Source of the DNA: Prevotella sp. UBA2711
GTDB taxonomy: Bacteria; Bacteroidota; Bacteroidia; Bacteroidales; Bacteroidaceae
Assembly: GCA_002354095.1 (NCBI GenBank)
Contig: DEKX01000019.1
Location: 235,652 to 299,651 of the forward strand
DNA length: 64,000 nt
Direction of reading: 5' to 3'
Position numbers and translations under genes: made by a program. This document shows positions 15,368 to 24,781 of this stretch, piece by piece. How positions within the stretch are numbered: position 1 is the stretch's first letter; each line of letters opens with the position of its first letter. The notes beneath the pieces were generated by a model that was not told the DNA's origin, did not search any database, and saw nothing but the letters and a program-made list of their open reading frames with translations.

Positions 15368-16935
15368 GGATTCATCATATATTTTTTAGTTGTACCATTC
15401 TTCTTTATCACATATATTTGTCCTGGCAGAGGCGTATAGACTCGCTTGCCTGTCAGGTCGTAGATAGCCGATGTTCCGTCATTCTCCTGCAAGTGCAGCT
15501 GGTTGATACCCGTTTCGCCTTTCATGAAATCGAACGATATCAGCCCTGCATCATCCATCTGTATGCGGATGATGGGCTTCGACAGGAGTGTGTTATTGCT
15601 CATCATGGCATTAGGCACCGATGTGTCTGTCAGTTCTGTATTCGTATCGGTGGGGTAGGTGGATGTACTGAGATAGAAGCGGTTCATGCGAAAGCTGTTT
15701 TTGTATTTAGATACGTTTTCTTTCCCTTTCTCTTCTATCTCTTTATCAATAAAGTCCTCCCAATCATCATAATTCCAATTGTCTGCATGGAACATCCGAT
15801 AGCAGAACAGATCTTCCGATGCAAAACTGTTCACAGTATTGTTTTGCCATCTCGACTTGTCGTAGTTGACATAGAAAATAACCAGTCCCTTGCCAGGTAG
15901 TCCTTCGTCCCAGTTCGTCTGTTGCCGATTCTCCAGCAACAGGTATTCTGTGTCTGTATGTTTGATTTGATACACCGTTCCACCCTCTGACACGGCTTTC
16001 ATGCCGGTGACGGAGGTTGGCTCGGTCAGTTCGGTAGGTGTCAGCCAGCCCAACAGCATTTTCTCTAAAGCTGAATAGTTGGGTGGGCACCAGCCCCATC
16101 CCGTGAAATTGCCACCGTCCATCAGGTCCCATTCATCGACGGAACTATATGGGTACTCTTTACCAACAGGGTAAATGTCCGGAAGTCCCAAGCAATGAGA
16201 GAACTCATGGCAGATAGTGCCTAAGCCGCAATAGATGGGCTTCTTTTGACTGTCGTTCATCCAATATTCGCCACTGCATGAATACAGAGAAATCTGCTTT
16301 CCGTCAGGTGTCTTGATGGAGGTGATGTTGTCGGTGTTGGGCCAAATATGTCCGAGTGCTTCCTCACTGGACGAATTCCCAGGAGTTCCAGCATATATAT
16401 AGATAACCTGTTCTATCTTTCCGTTGCCATCCCAGTCATACTGCGAGTAATCTACACCAGGATTCTCCTCCAGTACAAGCGTGGTAGCCTCCTTGATGGA
16501 TGCAGCTCCATAGTTTTTGATATTTTGGGATTGAGCTTTTGGGGATTGAACTTTTTGGCTGACTTGTACAGGTCCGTAGATGTCGAAATCTAAGTTGAAG
16601 AGTTCTCCCGACTGGTCCTTGAAATAGTCGGCTATACAGCCTCTTTCACCTTCCGAGCGTGGCTGGTTGAACAGCTTCTCATAATAATCCTTGGGATTGT
16701 CCATCGTGAAATCCTGGTCAGCGAAAGAGAAGAGAATTACCATCTGTTTGTAGGTTTTCGAGGCATCCCATTTTGTGTTTGGCGTAGGCAAAACCCGATG
16801 AGCTGCACGATGGCCGGCAGCATTGGCAACGACGGGTATGCAGTTCCCCCTTTTGAAAACGACATCCTGCCCCTGCGCCAACAAGCGCAAGGGTAGGAGT
16901 GTCATGAGTAGTAGCCCAAATACCTTCTTGGTCAT
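15364..16935 (-). CDS. Secreted M6 family metalloprotease (523 aa)
   Basis: This is a paralogue of the next gene in the operon. A signal peptide (about 1-20) is followed by an M6 peptidase domain with zinc motif HEFSHCLGLPD (His243, Glu244, His247, Asp253) and WDLMDGGNFTG. The C-terminus again has a YDLTGKRV..GQIYVIKK tail. Residues near 130-143 (KVQSPKAQSQNIKN) are encoded by 14-nt imperfect repeats, an apparent insertion in a surface loop. The gene lies 7 nt after the fumarase stop and overlaps the 671-residue protease by 4 nt. It is likely secreted. The substrate is unknown. Confidence 0.9.
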   Translation of the reverse strand: MTKKVFGLLLMTLLPLRLLAQGQDVVFKRGNCIPVVANAAGHRAAHRVLPTPNTKWDASKTYKQMVILFSFADQDFTMDNPKDYYEKLFNQPRSEGERGCIADYFKDQSGELFNLDFDIYGPVQVSQKVQSPKAQSQNIKNYGAASIKEATTLVLEENPGVDYSQYDWDGNGKIEQVIYIYAGTPGNSSSEEALGHIWPNTDNITSIKTPDGKQISLYSCSGEYWMNDSQKKPIYCGLGTICHEFSHCLGLPDIYPVGKEYPYSSVDEWDLMDGGNFTGWGWCPPNYSALEKMLLGWLTPTELTEPTSVTGMKAVSEGGTVYQIKHTDTEYLLLENRQQTNWDEGLPGKGLVIFYVNYDKSRWQNNTVNSFASEDLFCYRMFHADNWNYDDWEDFIDKEIEEKGKENVSKYKNSFRMNRFYLSTSTYPTDTNTELTDTSVPNAMMSNNTLLSKPIIRIQMDDAGLISFDFMKGETGINQLHLQENDGTSAIYDLTGKRVYTPLPGQIYVIKKNGTTKKYMMNP

Positions 16936-16942
16936 TATTTAT

Positions 16943-18592
16943 TTACTTAGCATTAGGACACCAGGGCTTCAACTGCTTGAAGAAGTCGTTACCCTTGTCA
17001 TCAACGAGGATGAAGGCAGGGAAGTCTTCAACCTCAATCTTCCAGATAGCCTCCATGCCGAGTTCAGGATATTCCACGCACTCGATGCTCTTGATGCTGC
17101 TCTGTGAGAGGACAGCAGCTACACCACCAATGCTACCCAGATAGAAACCACCATACTTCTTACAAGCATCAGTAACCACCTGCGAACGGTTGCCCTTGGC
17201 AATCATTACCAGTGATGCACCCAGCGACTGGAACTCATCCACGTATGGGTCCATACGGTTGGCTGTGGTTGGGCCCATGGAGCCGCAAGGATATCCCTCT
17301 GGCGTCTTGGCAGGACCAGCATAGAGCACAGGATACTTCTTAAAGTATTCAGGCATGGGTTCGCCGGCATCGATACGTGCCTTCAGTTTGGCATGGGCAA
17401 TGTCGCGTGCCACGATGATGGTACCTTTCAGATTGACGCGGGTAGAAACGGGATACTTAGACAGCTCTTTGCGAACAGCGTCAATGCCTTCGTTCAAGTC
17501 GATAGTGATAGTATTCTTACCTTCGCCAGCCTTGGCATACTCTGCAGGAATCAGTTCGGCAGGATTCGAATCCATCTTCTCCAACCAGATACCGTCCTTA
17601 TTAATCTTAGCCTTGATGTTACGGTCGGCTGAACAGCTCACACCCATACCGATAGGACAGCTGGCACCATGACGAGGCAGACGAATCACGCGGATGTCGT
17701 GAGCCAACGCTTTACCACCAAACTGTGCTCCGAGTCCAATCTTATGAGCTTCATCCAACAGTTTGTTCTCCAGGTCGATATCACGGAAGGCACGTCCTGT
17801 CTCATCACCCGTTGTGGGCAGCGAGTCGTAATACTTGATAGAAGCCAATTTCACCGTCAGCAGGTTCTTCTCAGCTGATGTACCACCAATCACGAAGGCG
17901 ATGTGATATGGAGGACAGGCAGCTGTGCCCAGCGACTTCATCTTCTCTACCAGGAAGGGCAGCAGCGTTCCCTCGTTCTGGATGGTAGCCTTGGTCATGG
18001 GGTAGAAGTAGGTCTTGTTAGCTGAACCGCCACCCTTAGCCACCATGACGAAGCGATATTCTGCACCCTCCGTCGCCTCGATGTCAATCTGGGCAGGCAG
18101 GTTGCAACGTGTGTTTACCTCGTCGTACATGTTCAGAGGCGCATTCTGCGAATAGCGCAGATTGTCCTGCGTGAAGGTGTTATAGACACCACGTGAGAGT
18201 GCCTCTTCATCCTCGAAGCCAGTCCATACCTGCTGACCTTTCTCACCGTGAATGATAGCCGTACCTGTATCTTGGCAGAAAGGCAGAATACCCTTTGCTG
18301 CTACCTCTGCATTGCGTAGGAACTGCAGGGCTACATACTTGTCGTTCTCTGAAGTCTCAGGGTCTTTCAGAATCTCAGCCACCTGCAGGTTGTGCTCACG
18401 GCGCAGCATGAACTCCACATCGTGGAAAGCCTGCTGAGCCAACAGGGTCAGTGCCTCTTTCGATACCTTTACAATTTCTTTTCCTTCAAATTCACCTACA
18501 CTGACGCCCTCTTTCGAAAGCAGTCTGTATTCGGTTTTGTCTTCGCCCATCTGAAACATGGGGGCGTACTTAAAATCTGGTGTTGTTGCCAT
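16943..18592 (-). CDS. fum: Fumarate hydratase, class I (iron-sulfur)
   Basis: This is a 549-residue cytoplasmic enzyme converting fumarate and malate; in Prevotella it serves the reductive succinate branch. It is a fused FumA/FumB-type protein. The likely 4Fe-4S ligands are Cys106 (ILPFCQDTG), Cys226 (AACPPYH) and Cys320 (VSCSADRN), matching Cys105, Cys224 and Cys318 of E. coli FumA in position and context. SADRNIKAKI and PMGPTTANRMD-like C-terminal motifs are present. It sits 23 nt after the M16 gene stop and 7 nt before the M6 genes. Co-transcription with exported proteases is functionally odd but physically tight. Confidence 0.95.
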   Translation of the reverse strand: MATTPDFKYAPMFQMGEDKTEYRLLSKEGVSVGEFEGKEIVKVSKEALTLLAQQAFHDVEFMLRREHNLQVAEILKDPETSENDKYVALQFLRNAEVAAKGILPFCQDTGTAIIHGEKGQQVWTGFEDEEALSRGVYNTFTQDNLRYSQNAPLNMYDEVNTRCNLPAQIDIEATEGAEYRFVMVAKGGGSANKTYFYPMTKATIQNEGTLLPFLVEKMKSLGTAACPPYHIAFVIGGTSAEKNLLTVKLASIKYYDSLPTTGDETGRAFRDIDLENKLLDEAHKIGLGAQFGGKALAHDIRVIRLPRHGASCPIGMGVSCSADRNIKAKINKDGIWLEKMDSNPAELIPAEYAKAGEGKNTITIDLNEGIDAVRKELSKYPVSTRVNLKGTIIVARDIAHAKLKARIDAGEPMPEYFKKYPVLYAGPAKTPEGYPCGSMGPTTANRMDPYVDEFQSLGASLVMIAKGNRSQVVTDACKKYGGFYLGSIGGVAAVLSQSSIKSIECVEYPELGMEAIWKIEVEDFPAFILVDDKGNDFFKQLKPWCPNAK

Positions 18593-18615
18593 AGTCTTAA
18601 ATTTTAATAGTGTTA

Positions 18616-21519
18616 TTAATATCCAAATACTTCTTCAGTAGTCAGTCGGCGGATAGGACCAATCTTCTCCAACGACTCCATGTCGAGCTCTTTCTCATCG
18701 CCTAAGATAATATAGCGGTAAGGCTTGTTGGCCATATTCGCCTTCTCGAAATTCACAATATCTTGGAGTGTCACCTTCTGCAGGTCACGATAGATTTTCT
18801 CGTTCAGACTATAGTCGAGCCCTAATTTCTGCATGCTATACCAATGGTTGATGATACTCATCTTGGTGGTGCGCTGAGAGGCGAGCTGCTTGATGAGGCC
18901 TTCCTTGGCAATATTGAAGGCATTCTCGCTGGCAGGGAACTGGTTCAGAATATTGTGAAACTCCTTCACGCAGTCTGTCATCTTGTCGTTCTGAGTGATG
19001 ATGTGGGTATAGTAGCTCTCCTTCTCACCCTTCACGTCTGGACGTTTGTACCATGCTGAAGCATTGTAAGCCAAACCGCGGGCTTCACGTAACTCCTGGA
19101 ATACGACACCGTTCATGCCACCACCGAAGTATTCGTTGAAGACTGATATGGTAGCCGTCTCGTCAGGATTCCAGTCGCGTCCCTCATTATGATACATACG
19201 CATGTAGATATTCTTGGCATCGTAGGGCGCTATCCACACTTCGTTCTTGGTTGTCAATTCGCGTACGTAGGGTTTGTTCTCAGGTACATCCTTCAACTTT
19301 TTCGGTGTCTTGTGATACTTGCTGATGATGTCAGAAACCTCATCAACCGACATCGGACCATAGTAGTTAATGTCGTGCTTGTAGGTCTGCAGATTCTTCA
19401 ACAGGTCAACCAGTACCTGTGGGTCGGTTTCCTTCAGTTGCTGCTCACTCATGATGTCTGTTAAAGCATTACGCTTTCCGTACACGCCATAACGGTACAG
19501 CGTGTTGAAATAGCGACGTTGGTCTTTCTTGGCATCGGCACGCTGTTTCAGCGTTTTGGCCACCATCTGCTCGTAGGCAGCCTTATCGACTTTGGCGTTT
19601 TGTGCCAAGTCTTCGAACAACTTAATGGCAGGTACCATATTCTCGCTGAGACCAAATAGCATGACATTGATATTGTCGTTACCCTCAAAAAGATAGTAGT
19701 CGCAAGCCAGTTCATAGAACTTCTGCTTGAGTTCTGCATTGGTCATCAGTTCTGTACCTAAGTAGTTCATATAGTCTCTTGCCACACCATAACGGTTGTC
19801 TGCCTCGTGTCCGAACTCATAGTGGAATTCAAGTTCAAAAAGTCCGTTTTCCTTGTTCTGTACATAGAGTAGGGGCAGTTTGCTCTTCGTCTCGGCGAAG
19901 GTCAGGTCTTTCTTGAAGTCCACGAACTTAGGCTGGATAGGCTCCACCTTGCTGTTCTGGATGTCCTTGACGAACTGGCTCACCTTGTCGCGATTGGCAG
20001 GGATAGGTGTGATGGCAGGCTTGTCAATCTTCTTCTGCAAGGAGTCAATACCTTGTTTTTTATACACCACGATATAACCATCGGTGAAGAAACGGTTGGC
20101 AAAGTCAACAATCTCCTTTTTGGTAATCTTCGAGATACGGTCAATCTTGCCTACCTGCTGCTTCCAGTCAATCTCGTTGATGAATGCATCCACAAACATA
20201 TCGGCACGACTGCGGTTATTCTCCAACTGCATGTAGAAACTGCGCTTCTTGTTATTGATAATGCTGGGCAGCAGGTTGTCAGGGAAGTCGCCCTTTTTCA
20301 GTTTGTCAATCTCGCCCAACATCAAGGCTTTCACCTCGTCAAGGCTCTGTCCCTGCTTGGGAGTACCCATCAACAGGAAACCGCCATGATCGTGCATCAG
20401 GTCAGAACCAGCAGAAGCACGCTGCACCTTCATCTGCTGATTCAAGTTGAGGTCGAAGAGTCCGGCGCGTCCGTTACTCAGCACATCCTCCATCAGTTCC
20501 AGCGTATCGGCCTGCAGGGTATTAGCCTGCTTAGCACGCCAACCCATCCAAATCTGTTCTGCTTCCTGGCCGACGATGGTCGTATCCTTTGGAGATGTGA
20601 GTGGAGGCAGGGGCGCAAAAGTAGGCTGAGCAACATCCTTACCTGGCTTCCAGTCGGCAAAATATTGGTCGATGATAGCTATCGTCTTGTCGAAATCAAG
20701 ATCGCCAGCCATACAGATAGCCACATTATTAGGAACGTACCACTTGTTGAAGTAGTTCTTGATATTCACAATCGAAGGGTTCTTCAGGTGTTCCTGTGTT
20801 CCGATGGTGGTCTGAGTGCCGTAAGGATGATTGGGCCATAGCATCTTGTTACTAGTAGCGAAGAGCTTGCGCGAATCGGAAGAAAGACCGATATTATATT
20901 CCTCATACACAGCCTCCAGCTCGGTGTGGAAACCGCGAATTACCATATTCTGGAAACGGTCGGATTGTATCTTTGCCCAGTTCTCAATCTCGTTCGAGGG
21001 AATGTCCTCTGTATAGCAAGTCACATCGTTCGACGTGTAGGCGTTGGTGCCCTGAGCACCGATAGTCGCCATCAGCTTGTCGTACTCATTGGGGATGTTG
21101 TACTGGGCTGCCAGTTGCGAAATACTGTCAATCTCGTGATAAGCCTTCTTACGAGCCTCTGGGTCGGTCAGTTTGCGGTAAGCCTCATAACGCTGAGTAA
21201 TCTCTTCCAGATAGGGAGCCTCAGCCTCAGGGTTACTTGTACCAAACTGTTTGGTGCCCTTGAACATCAGGTGCTCCAGATAGTGAGCCAAACCTGTTGT
21301 CTCGGCAGGATCGTTCTTCGAACCTGTGCGAACGGCTATGAAAGTCTGAATACGTGGTTTCTCTTTGTTTACACTCAGATACACCTTCAATCCATTGTCT
21401 AGTGTGTAGATGCGGGTCTTCGTCAGGTCGCCCTCTACCGTTTTGTACTGGTAGTCTTTAGCCTGCATTGACATTCCTAATGCCAACAGACAGGCAGTCA
21501 TTAAAAATTTAATCTTCAT
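18616..21519 (-). CDS. M16 family zinc metallopeptidase (pitrilysin/insulinase type)
   Basis: The protein has 967 residues with an N-terminal signal peptide ending near MSMQA, so it is periplasmic or outer-membrane-associated. The inverted zinc motif HYLEH (His79, Glu82, His83) is followed by the distal Glu region ELEAVYEEYN. A second, catalytically silent M16 half makes up the C-terminal 450 residues, as in two-domain PqqL-like proteases. Bacterial members degrade short peptides in the periplasm. The start overlaps the stop of the DUF4954 gene by 11 nt, placing it in the hflX-led operon. Confidence 0.92.
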   Translation of the reverse strand: MKIKFLMTACLLALGMSMQAKDYQYKTVEGDLTKTRIYTLDNGLKVYLSVNKEKPRIQTFIAVRTGSKNDPAETTGLAHYLEHLMFKGTKQFGTSNPEAEAPYLEEITQRYEAYRKLTDPEARKKAYHEIDSISQLAAQYNIPNEYDKLMATIGAQGTNAYTSNDVTCYTEDIPSNEIENWAKIQSDRFQNMVIRGFHTELEAVYEEYNIGLSSDSRKLFATSNKMLWPNHPYGTQTTIGTQEHLKNPSIVNIKNYFNKWYVPNNVAICMAGDLDFDKTIAIIDQYFADWKPGKDVAQPTFAPLPPLTSPKDTTIVGQEAEQIWMGWRAKQANTLQADTLELMEDVLSNGRAGLFDLNLNQQMKVQRASAGSDLMHDHGGFLLMGTPKQGQSLDEVKALMLGEIDKLKKGDFPDNLLPSIINNKKRSFYMQLENNRSRADMFVDAFINEIDWKQQVGKIDRISKITKKEIVDFANRFFTDGYIVVYKKQGIDSLQKKIDKPAITPIPANRDKVSQFVKDIQNSKVEPIQPKFVDFKKDLTFAETKSKLPLLYVQNKENGLFELEFHYEFGHEADNRYGVARDYMNYLGTELMTNAELKQKFYELACDYYLFEGNDNINVMLFGLSENMVPAIKLFEDLAQNAKVDKAAYEQMVAKTLKQRADAKKDQRRYFNTLYRYGVYGKRNALTDIMSEQQLKETDPQVLVDLLKNLQTYKHDINYYGPMSVDEVSDIISKYHKTPKKLKDVPENKPYVRELTTKNEVWIAPYDAKNIYMRMYHNEGRDWNPDETATISVFNEYFGGGMNGVVFQELREARGLAYNASAWYKRPDVKGEKESYYTHIITQNDKMTDCVKEFHNILNQFPASENAFNIAKEGLIKQLASQRTTKMSIINHWYSMQKLGLDYSLNEKIYRDLQKVTLQDIVNFEKANMANKPYRYIILGDEKELDMESLEKIGPIRRLTTEEVFGY

Positions 21520-23362
21520 AATCTATTTCGTGATCTAATTTCGATATAAAGTCATCGAATACTTCCTGCTCCACATCTCCCATCGCAAATTCCTTCTCGG
21601 CATCCTTGCGGATTTCGGCAATCCAAGCACGACGTGCACGTACATAGTCCTCGCGGATGCGCTGCATGGCCTGTTCGGTCAACTCCTCCAATCCGTAGTA
21701 GTCAAGAATCAAGCGGTAGGTCCATGTCCATTGGTATTCGCGATAATGCGAATCAATATCCTTAAAGCGATTCAGAATATCCTTCACACTCTCAATGTTG
21801 CCGTTCTTGATGTCGTCAATCAGGCGCTGTTTCTCTGTGGCAGGCAATAGTAAGCCACTGAGGTCTAACCAGTCGCCCTCGCCGATGGTTGAGGTCGGCT
21901 TGCCTAAGAAGCCGCCCTTGATGGCACGCTTCAGGACGGCACCCATGTAGATGCGCAGGGCTATATCATAGTATTTAATACCTTTCTTCAGCGATGAAGC
22001 GTTGATGATGTATTCCTGGAAATTATAGCTCGACACATTCTTACCACCAGCCAAGCGCAGGTTCTCCAGAATCTTCTTGCCCTGTACGATTTCGCCTACG
22101 GTGAATGGCGAGAGCCAGTCGAAATTGATGATGCTCTTACGGCTGGATGGGGCACGACGGTCGCGCTTAGGCCATTTCTTGATGTCGCGATAGAGTCCGA
22201 CGGTGGTGATGTTTCGACCAGGCACGATATACATCGTTTCGCCGTATGCCAACAAGTATGCAAAGGGCAGACAACGCATGTCGGGGTGGTTCATCAGTTT
22301 GCCGAAGCAGACAGAGAATGCACCTATCTTGGCAGGCATCAGCACGTAGGCACCTGAAGCCGTCTTTGAGCCACGCTCCAAAGTTCCATAGTGCATAGGT
22401 CCCATCTTATAGGCATGGTTCGAGAAGTTGGTGTTCGAACCTGCATTGTAGAACGAGAACTCGCCACCAATCAGCAAACTCGACTTGTGGTGTGATGCCG
22501 AGAAGGGACCGCAGAAGGCTGCACAGGCTTCGCCGTTTGCCATATACGAATTGGCAAAGAAGACACTGGCTTCAGCCGTGAAACCATTGGTAATCTGGCA
22601 GGCCTCACCCACAAAGCATTCCTGCATCTTCACCGAGTTGGTGATGGAACAGCCATTGGAAATGATAGAGTTTTCGCAGATGACACCAGTACCGATATAT
22701 ACCGATGCATCTTTCGATGACAGGATGGTGCAGTCGCTCAGTCGGGCAGCACCGTTGATTTCGCAATCGTCCTTAACGACGGTATTGGTAATCTCCTTGG
22801 TGTTGATAATCTTCACACTATTGCCTATCGTGCCGCGTTCCGGCTGTGTGAAGCGTATCTCTTCATTCACCAGTCGGGTGATATTATCGCGCAGGGTTTT
22901 GTCCTTGAAGTGTTTCACCATGAAGGCTGCCAACTGCGAGTTCAAATCGTGGAACAGAATGACATTGCCATCGCCCATTTCGTTGAGCACGCTCACCAAA
23001 TGACCTTCGCCATAGGTGGCACCCTCCGTTGTTTCCATCGTCGATATGTTAGAGATGTAACAGTCGTCGCCGATGTTATAGTTGTTAATGAAATTGCCGA
23101 CTTTCTCAATCAGACAGTCGTTGCCCACCGTGACATTGCGCAAGGTTGCATCGTTGATGCCTGCGTGTTTGGTAAAGCCTTTCGTCACTTCAACCTGCTT
23201 GTCGAATGAGCCCAAACGTATATCGCCATAGAACAATACACGGTGGAATCCATAGGGGCGGAAGTTCTCGGCTACCAGCACCCTGCTCCAGTCTTCTGCC
23301 CAACAGCTATTACGCTCGAGCACCTCAATTTCATCTTGTGTCAGTTGTCTGTAATCTCTCAT
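21509..23362 (-). CDS. DUF4954 family protein with left-handed beta-helix repeats
   Basis: This is a 617-residue cytoplasmic protein without a signal peptide. It is recognised as the Bacteroidota DUF4954 family. Residues about 70-300 have many hexapeptide-like turns (VTVGNDCLIEKVGNF, YNIGDDCYISNIS, VYIGTGVICENSIISNG), the hallmark of left-handed beta-helix acyltransferase or nucleotidyltransferase-like proteins. The C-terminal third is helical and charged. Its reaction is unknown; a sugar-nucleotide or acyltransferase role is only a guess from the fold. It lies 20 nt after hflX and overlaps the M16 gene. Confidence 0.82.
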   Translation of the reverse strand: MRDYRQLTQDEIEVLERNSCWAEDWSRVLVAENFRPYGFHRVLFYGDIRLGSFDKQVEVTKGFTKHAGINDATLRNVTVGNDCLIEKVGNFINNYNIGDDCYISNISTMETTEGATYGEGHLVSVLNEMGDGNVILFHDLNSQLAAFMVKHFKDKTLRDNITRLVNEEIRFTQPERGTIGNSVKIINTKEITNTVVKDDCEINGAARLSDCTILSSKDASVYIGTGVICENSIISNGCSITNSVKMQECFVGEACQITNGFTAEASVFFANSYMANGEACAAFCGPFSASHHKSSLLIGGEFSFYNAGSNTNFSNHAYKMGPMHYGTLERGSKTASGAYVLMPAKIGAFSVCFGKLMNHPDMRCLPFAYLLAYGETMYIVPGRNITTVGLYRDIKKWPKRDRRAPSSRKSIINFDWLSPFTVGEIVQGKKILENLRLAGGKNVSSYNFQEYIINASSLKKGIKYYDIALRIYMGAVLKRAIKGGFLGKPTSTIGEGDWLDLSGLLLPATEKQRLIDDIKNGNIESVKDILNRFKDIDSHYREYQWTWTYRLILDYYGLEELTEQAMQRIREDYVRARRAWIAEIRKDAEKEFAMGDVEQEVFDDFISKLDHEIDYED

Positions 23363-23382
23363 AAGTATTTCGTGTAAGTAAG

Positions 23383-24669
23383 TTATTCTTCTACTACGTC
23401 GTAAAGGAAATCGTTGTAGGGATATTTCTGAACATGCAGTTCGCGCACTTTTTTGTAGAGCACTTCGCGCAGTTCGTCAATATTCTCCTTCTTCTTGGCA
23501 GAGATGAAGAGTGGAGCGATTGGCGTCCATTTTTCATTTCTCATTTCTAATTTCTCATTTACTTTTGCCATCCACGTACGCTTCAAGTCCTCCAGTGAAA
23601 TGTTCTCCTTCGTTGGTGGTGTCAGGTCGTCCTCGTCCTGTGGCGTCCATGTGTAGGCGTCTATCTTGTTGAATACCAGCATCGAAGGCTTGTCGGCACA
23701 ACCCAAGTCAGCCAGCGTCTTCTCTACCACGTTAATCTGTTCTTCGAAGTCGGGATGCGAAATATCGACCACATGCACCAGCAGGTCGGCCTCACGCACC
23801 TCATCCAGTGTCGATTTGAACGAATCCACCAAGTCGGTAGGCAGTTTGCGGATGAAACCAACCGTATCAGCCAGCAGAAACGGCAGATTGTCAATCACCA
23901 TTTTGCGCACAGTCGTGTCCAGTGTGGCAAAGAGCTTGTTTTCTGCAAACACATCACTCTTGCTCAGCAGATTCATCATCGTTGATTTTCCTACATTGGT
24001 ATAGCCCACCAAAGCCACACGAATCAGTCGGCCGCGATTCTTCCTCTGGGTCGTCTTCTGCTTGTCAATTTCCACCAAGCGCTCTTTCAGCAGGGTGATG
24101 CGATGCAGAATGATACGACGGTCCATCTCCAACTGAGTTTCACCAGGTCCGCGAAGTCCTACAGATCCTTTTCCGCCACCACTTCCTGAACCGCCACCCT
24201 GGCGTTCCAAGTGGGTCCACAAACGTTGCAGACGGGGCAACATATAGCGATACTGGGCCAGTTCCACCTGTGTCTTGGCTTCAGCAGTCTGGGCGCGCAT
24301 GGCAAAGATGTCGAGGATGAGCGACGTGCGATCCAGAATCTTCACCTTCAGTTCTGCCTCGATATTGCGAATCTGTTTGGCTGTGAGTTCGTCATCGAAA
24401 ATCACCATACCCACAGGCTCATCCAGATCTTCCTGCTCCATGATATATCTTTTAATCTCTTCGAGTTTACCCTTGCCGACATACGTCACCTGACTCGGTC
24501 CCTGCACTTTCTGCGTGAATCGCTTCACCGTTACTGCACCAGCCGTGTCGGCCAAAAATTCCAACTCATCAAGATACTCCTTTGTCTTAGCCTCATCCTG
24601 CTGTTGGGTAATCAATCCCACCAGTACGGCGGTCTCGGCTTTGACCTCGGAAATCACAAATTCTTTCAT
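23383..24669 (-). CDS. hflX: Ribosome-associated GTPase HflX
   Basis: HflX is a 428-residue GTPase that splits stalled or hibernating 70S ribosomes after stress. An N-terminal HflX domain and glycine-rich linker (RQGGGSGSGGGKG) precede the G domain. That domain has G1 GYTNVGKS (about 221-228), G3 DTVGFIRKLP and G4 NKID. Residues about 369-381 (VNEKLEMRNEKW) are encoded by a five-unit heptanucleotide tract (23530-23564). They extend the linker between the TWMAK helix and the APLFISAKKKENI strand, so they look like a late in-frame insertion. It is the first gene of a run of minus-strand genes to 12699. Confidence 0.96.
   Translation of the reverse strand: MKEFVISEVKAETAVLVGLITQQQDEAKTKEYLDELEFLADTAGAVTVKRFTQKVQGPSQVTYVGKGKLEEIKRYIMEQEDLDEPVGMVIFDDELTAKQIRNIEAELKVKILDRTSLILDIFAMRAQTAEAKTQVELAQYRYMLPRLQRLWTHLERQGGGSGSGGGKGSVGLRGPGETQLEMDRRIILHRITLLKERLVEIDKQKTTQRKNRGRLIRVALVGYTNVGKSTMMNLLSKSDVFAENKLFATLDTTVRKMVIDNLPFLLADTVGFIRKLPTDLVDSFKSTLDEVREADLLVHVVDISHPDFEEQINVVEKTLADLGCADKPSMLVFNKIDAYTWTPQDEDDLTPPTKENISLEDLKRTWMAKVNEKLEMRNEKWTPIAPLFISAKKKENIDELREVLYKKVRELHVQKYPYNDFLYDVVEE
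23530..23564. repeat. Heptanucleotide tract inside hflX (5 units)
   Basis: Five consecutive 7-nt units of the TTTCTCA type lie in the coding sequence, in frame. They belong to the same period-7 class as tracts at 32101, 50653, 54620 and 63699. Confidence 0.75.
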
Positions 24670-24687
24670 ACCTTATTAATATTAGGT

Positions 24688-24696
24688 GCAAAGATA
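24688..24696 (-). promoter_or_regulatory. Promoter -7 element of the hflX operon
   Basis: The minus strand reads TATCTTTGC followed by ACC, 18 nt upstream of the hflX ATG. It is divergent from the nagB promoter. Confidence 0.72.
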
Positions 24697-24738
24697 CAAT
24701 TTTTTTAGTTAATCCGAACAATTTTCTAAATAAATTGT

Positions 24739-24747
24739 TATCTTTGC
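24739..24747 (+). promoter_or_regulatory. Promoter -7 element of nagB
   Basis: TATCTTTGC followed by AGC, 34 nt before the nagB ATG. Confidence 0.72.
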
Positions 24748-24781
24748 AGCCGAAACAGACACAACTTAACATTTTAAACTT

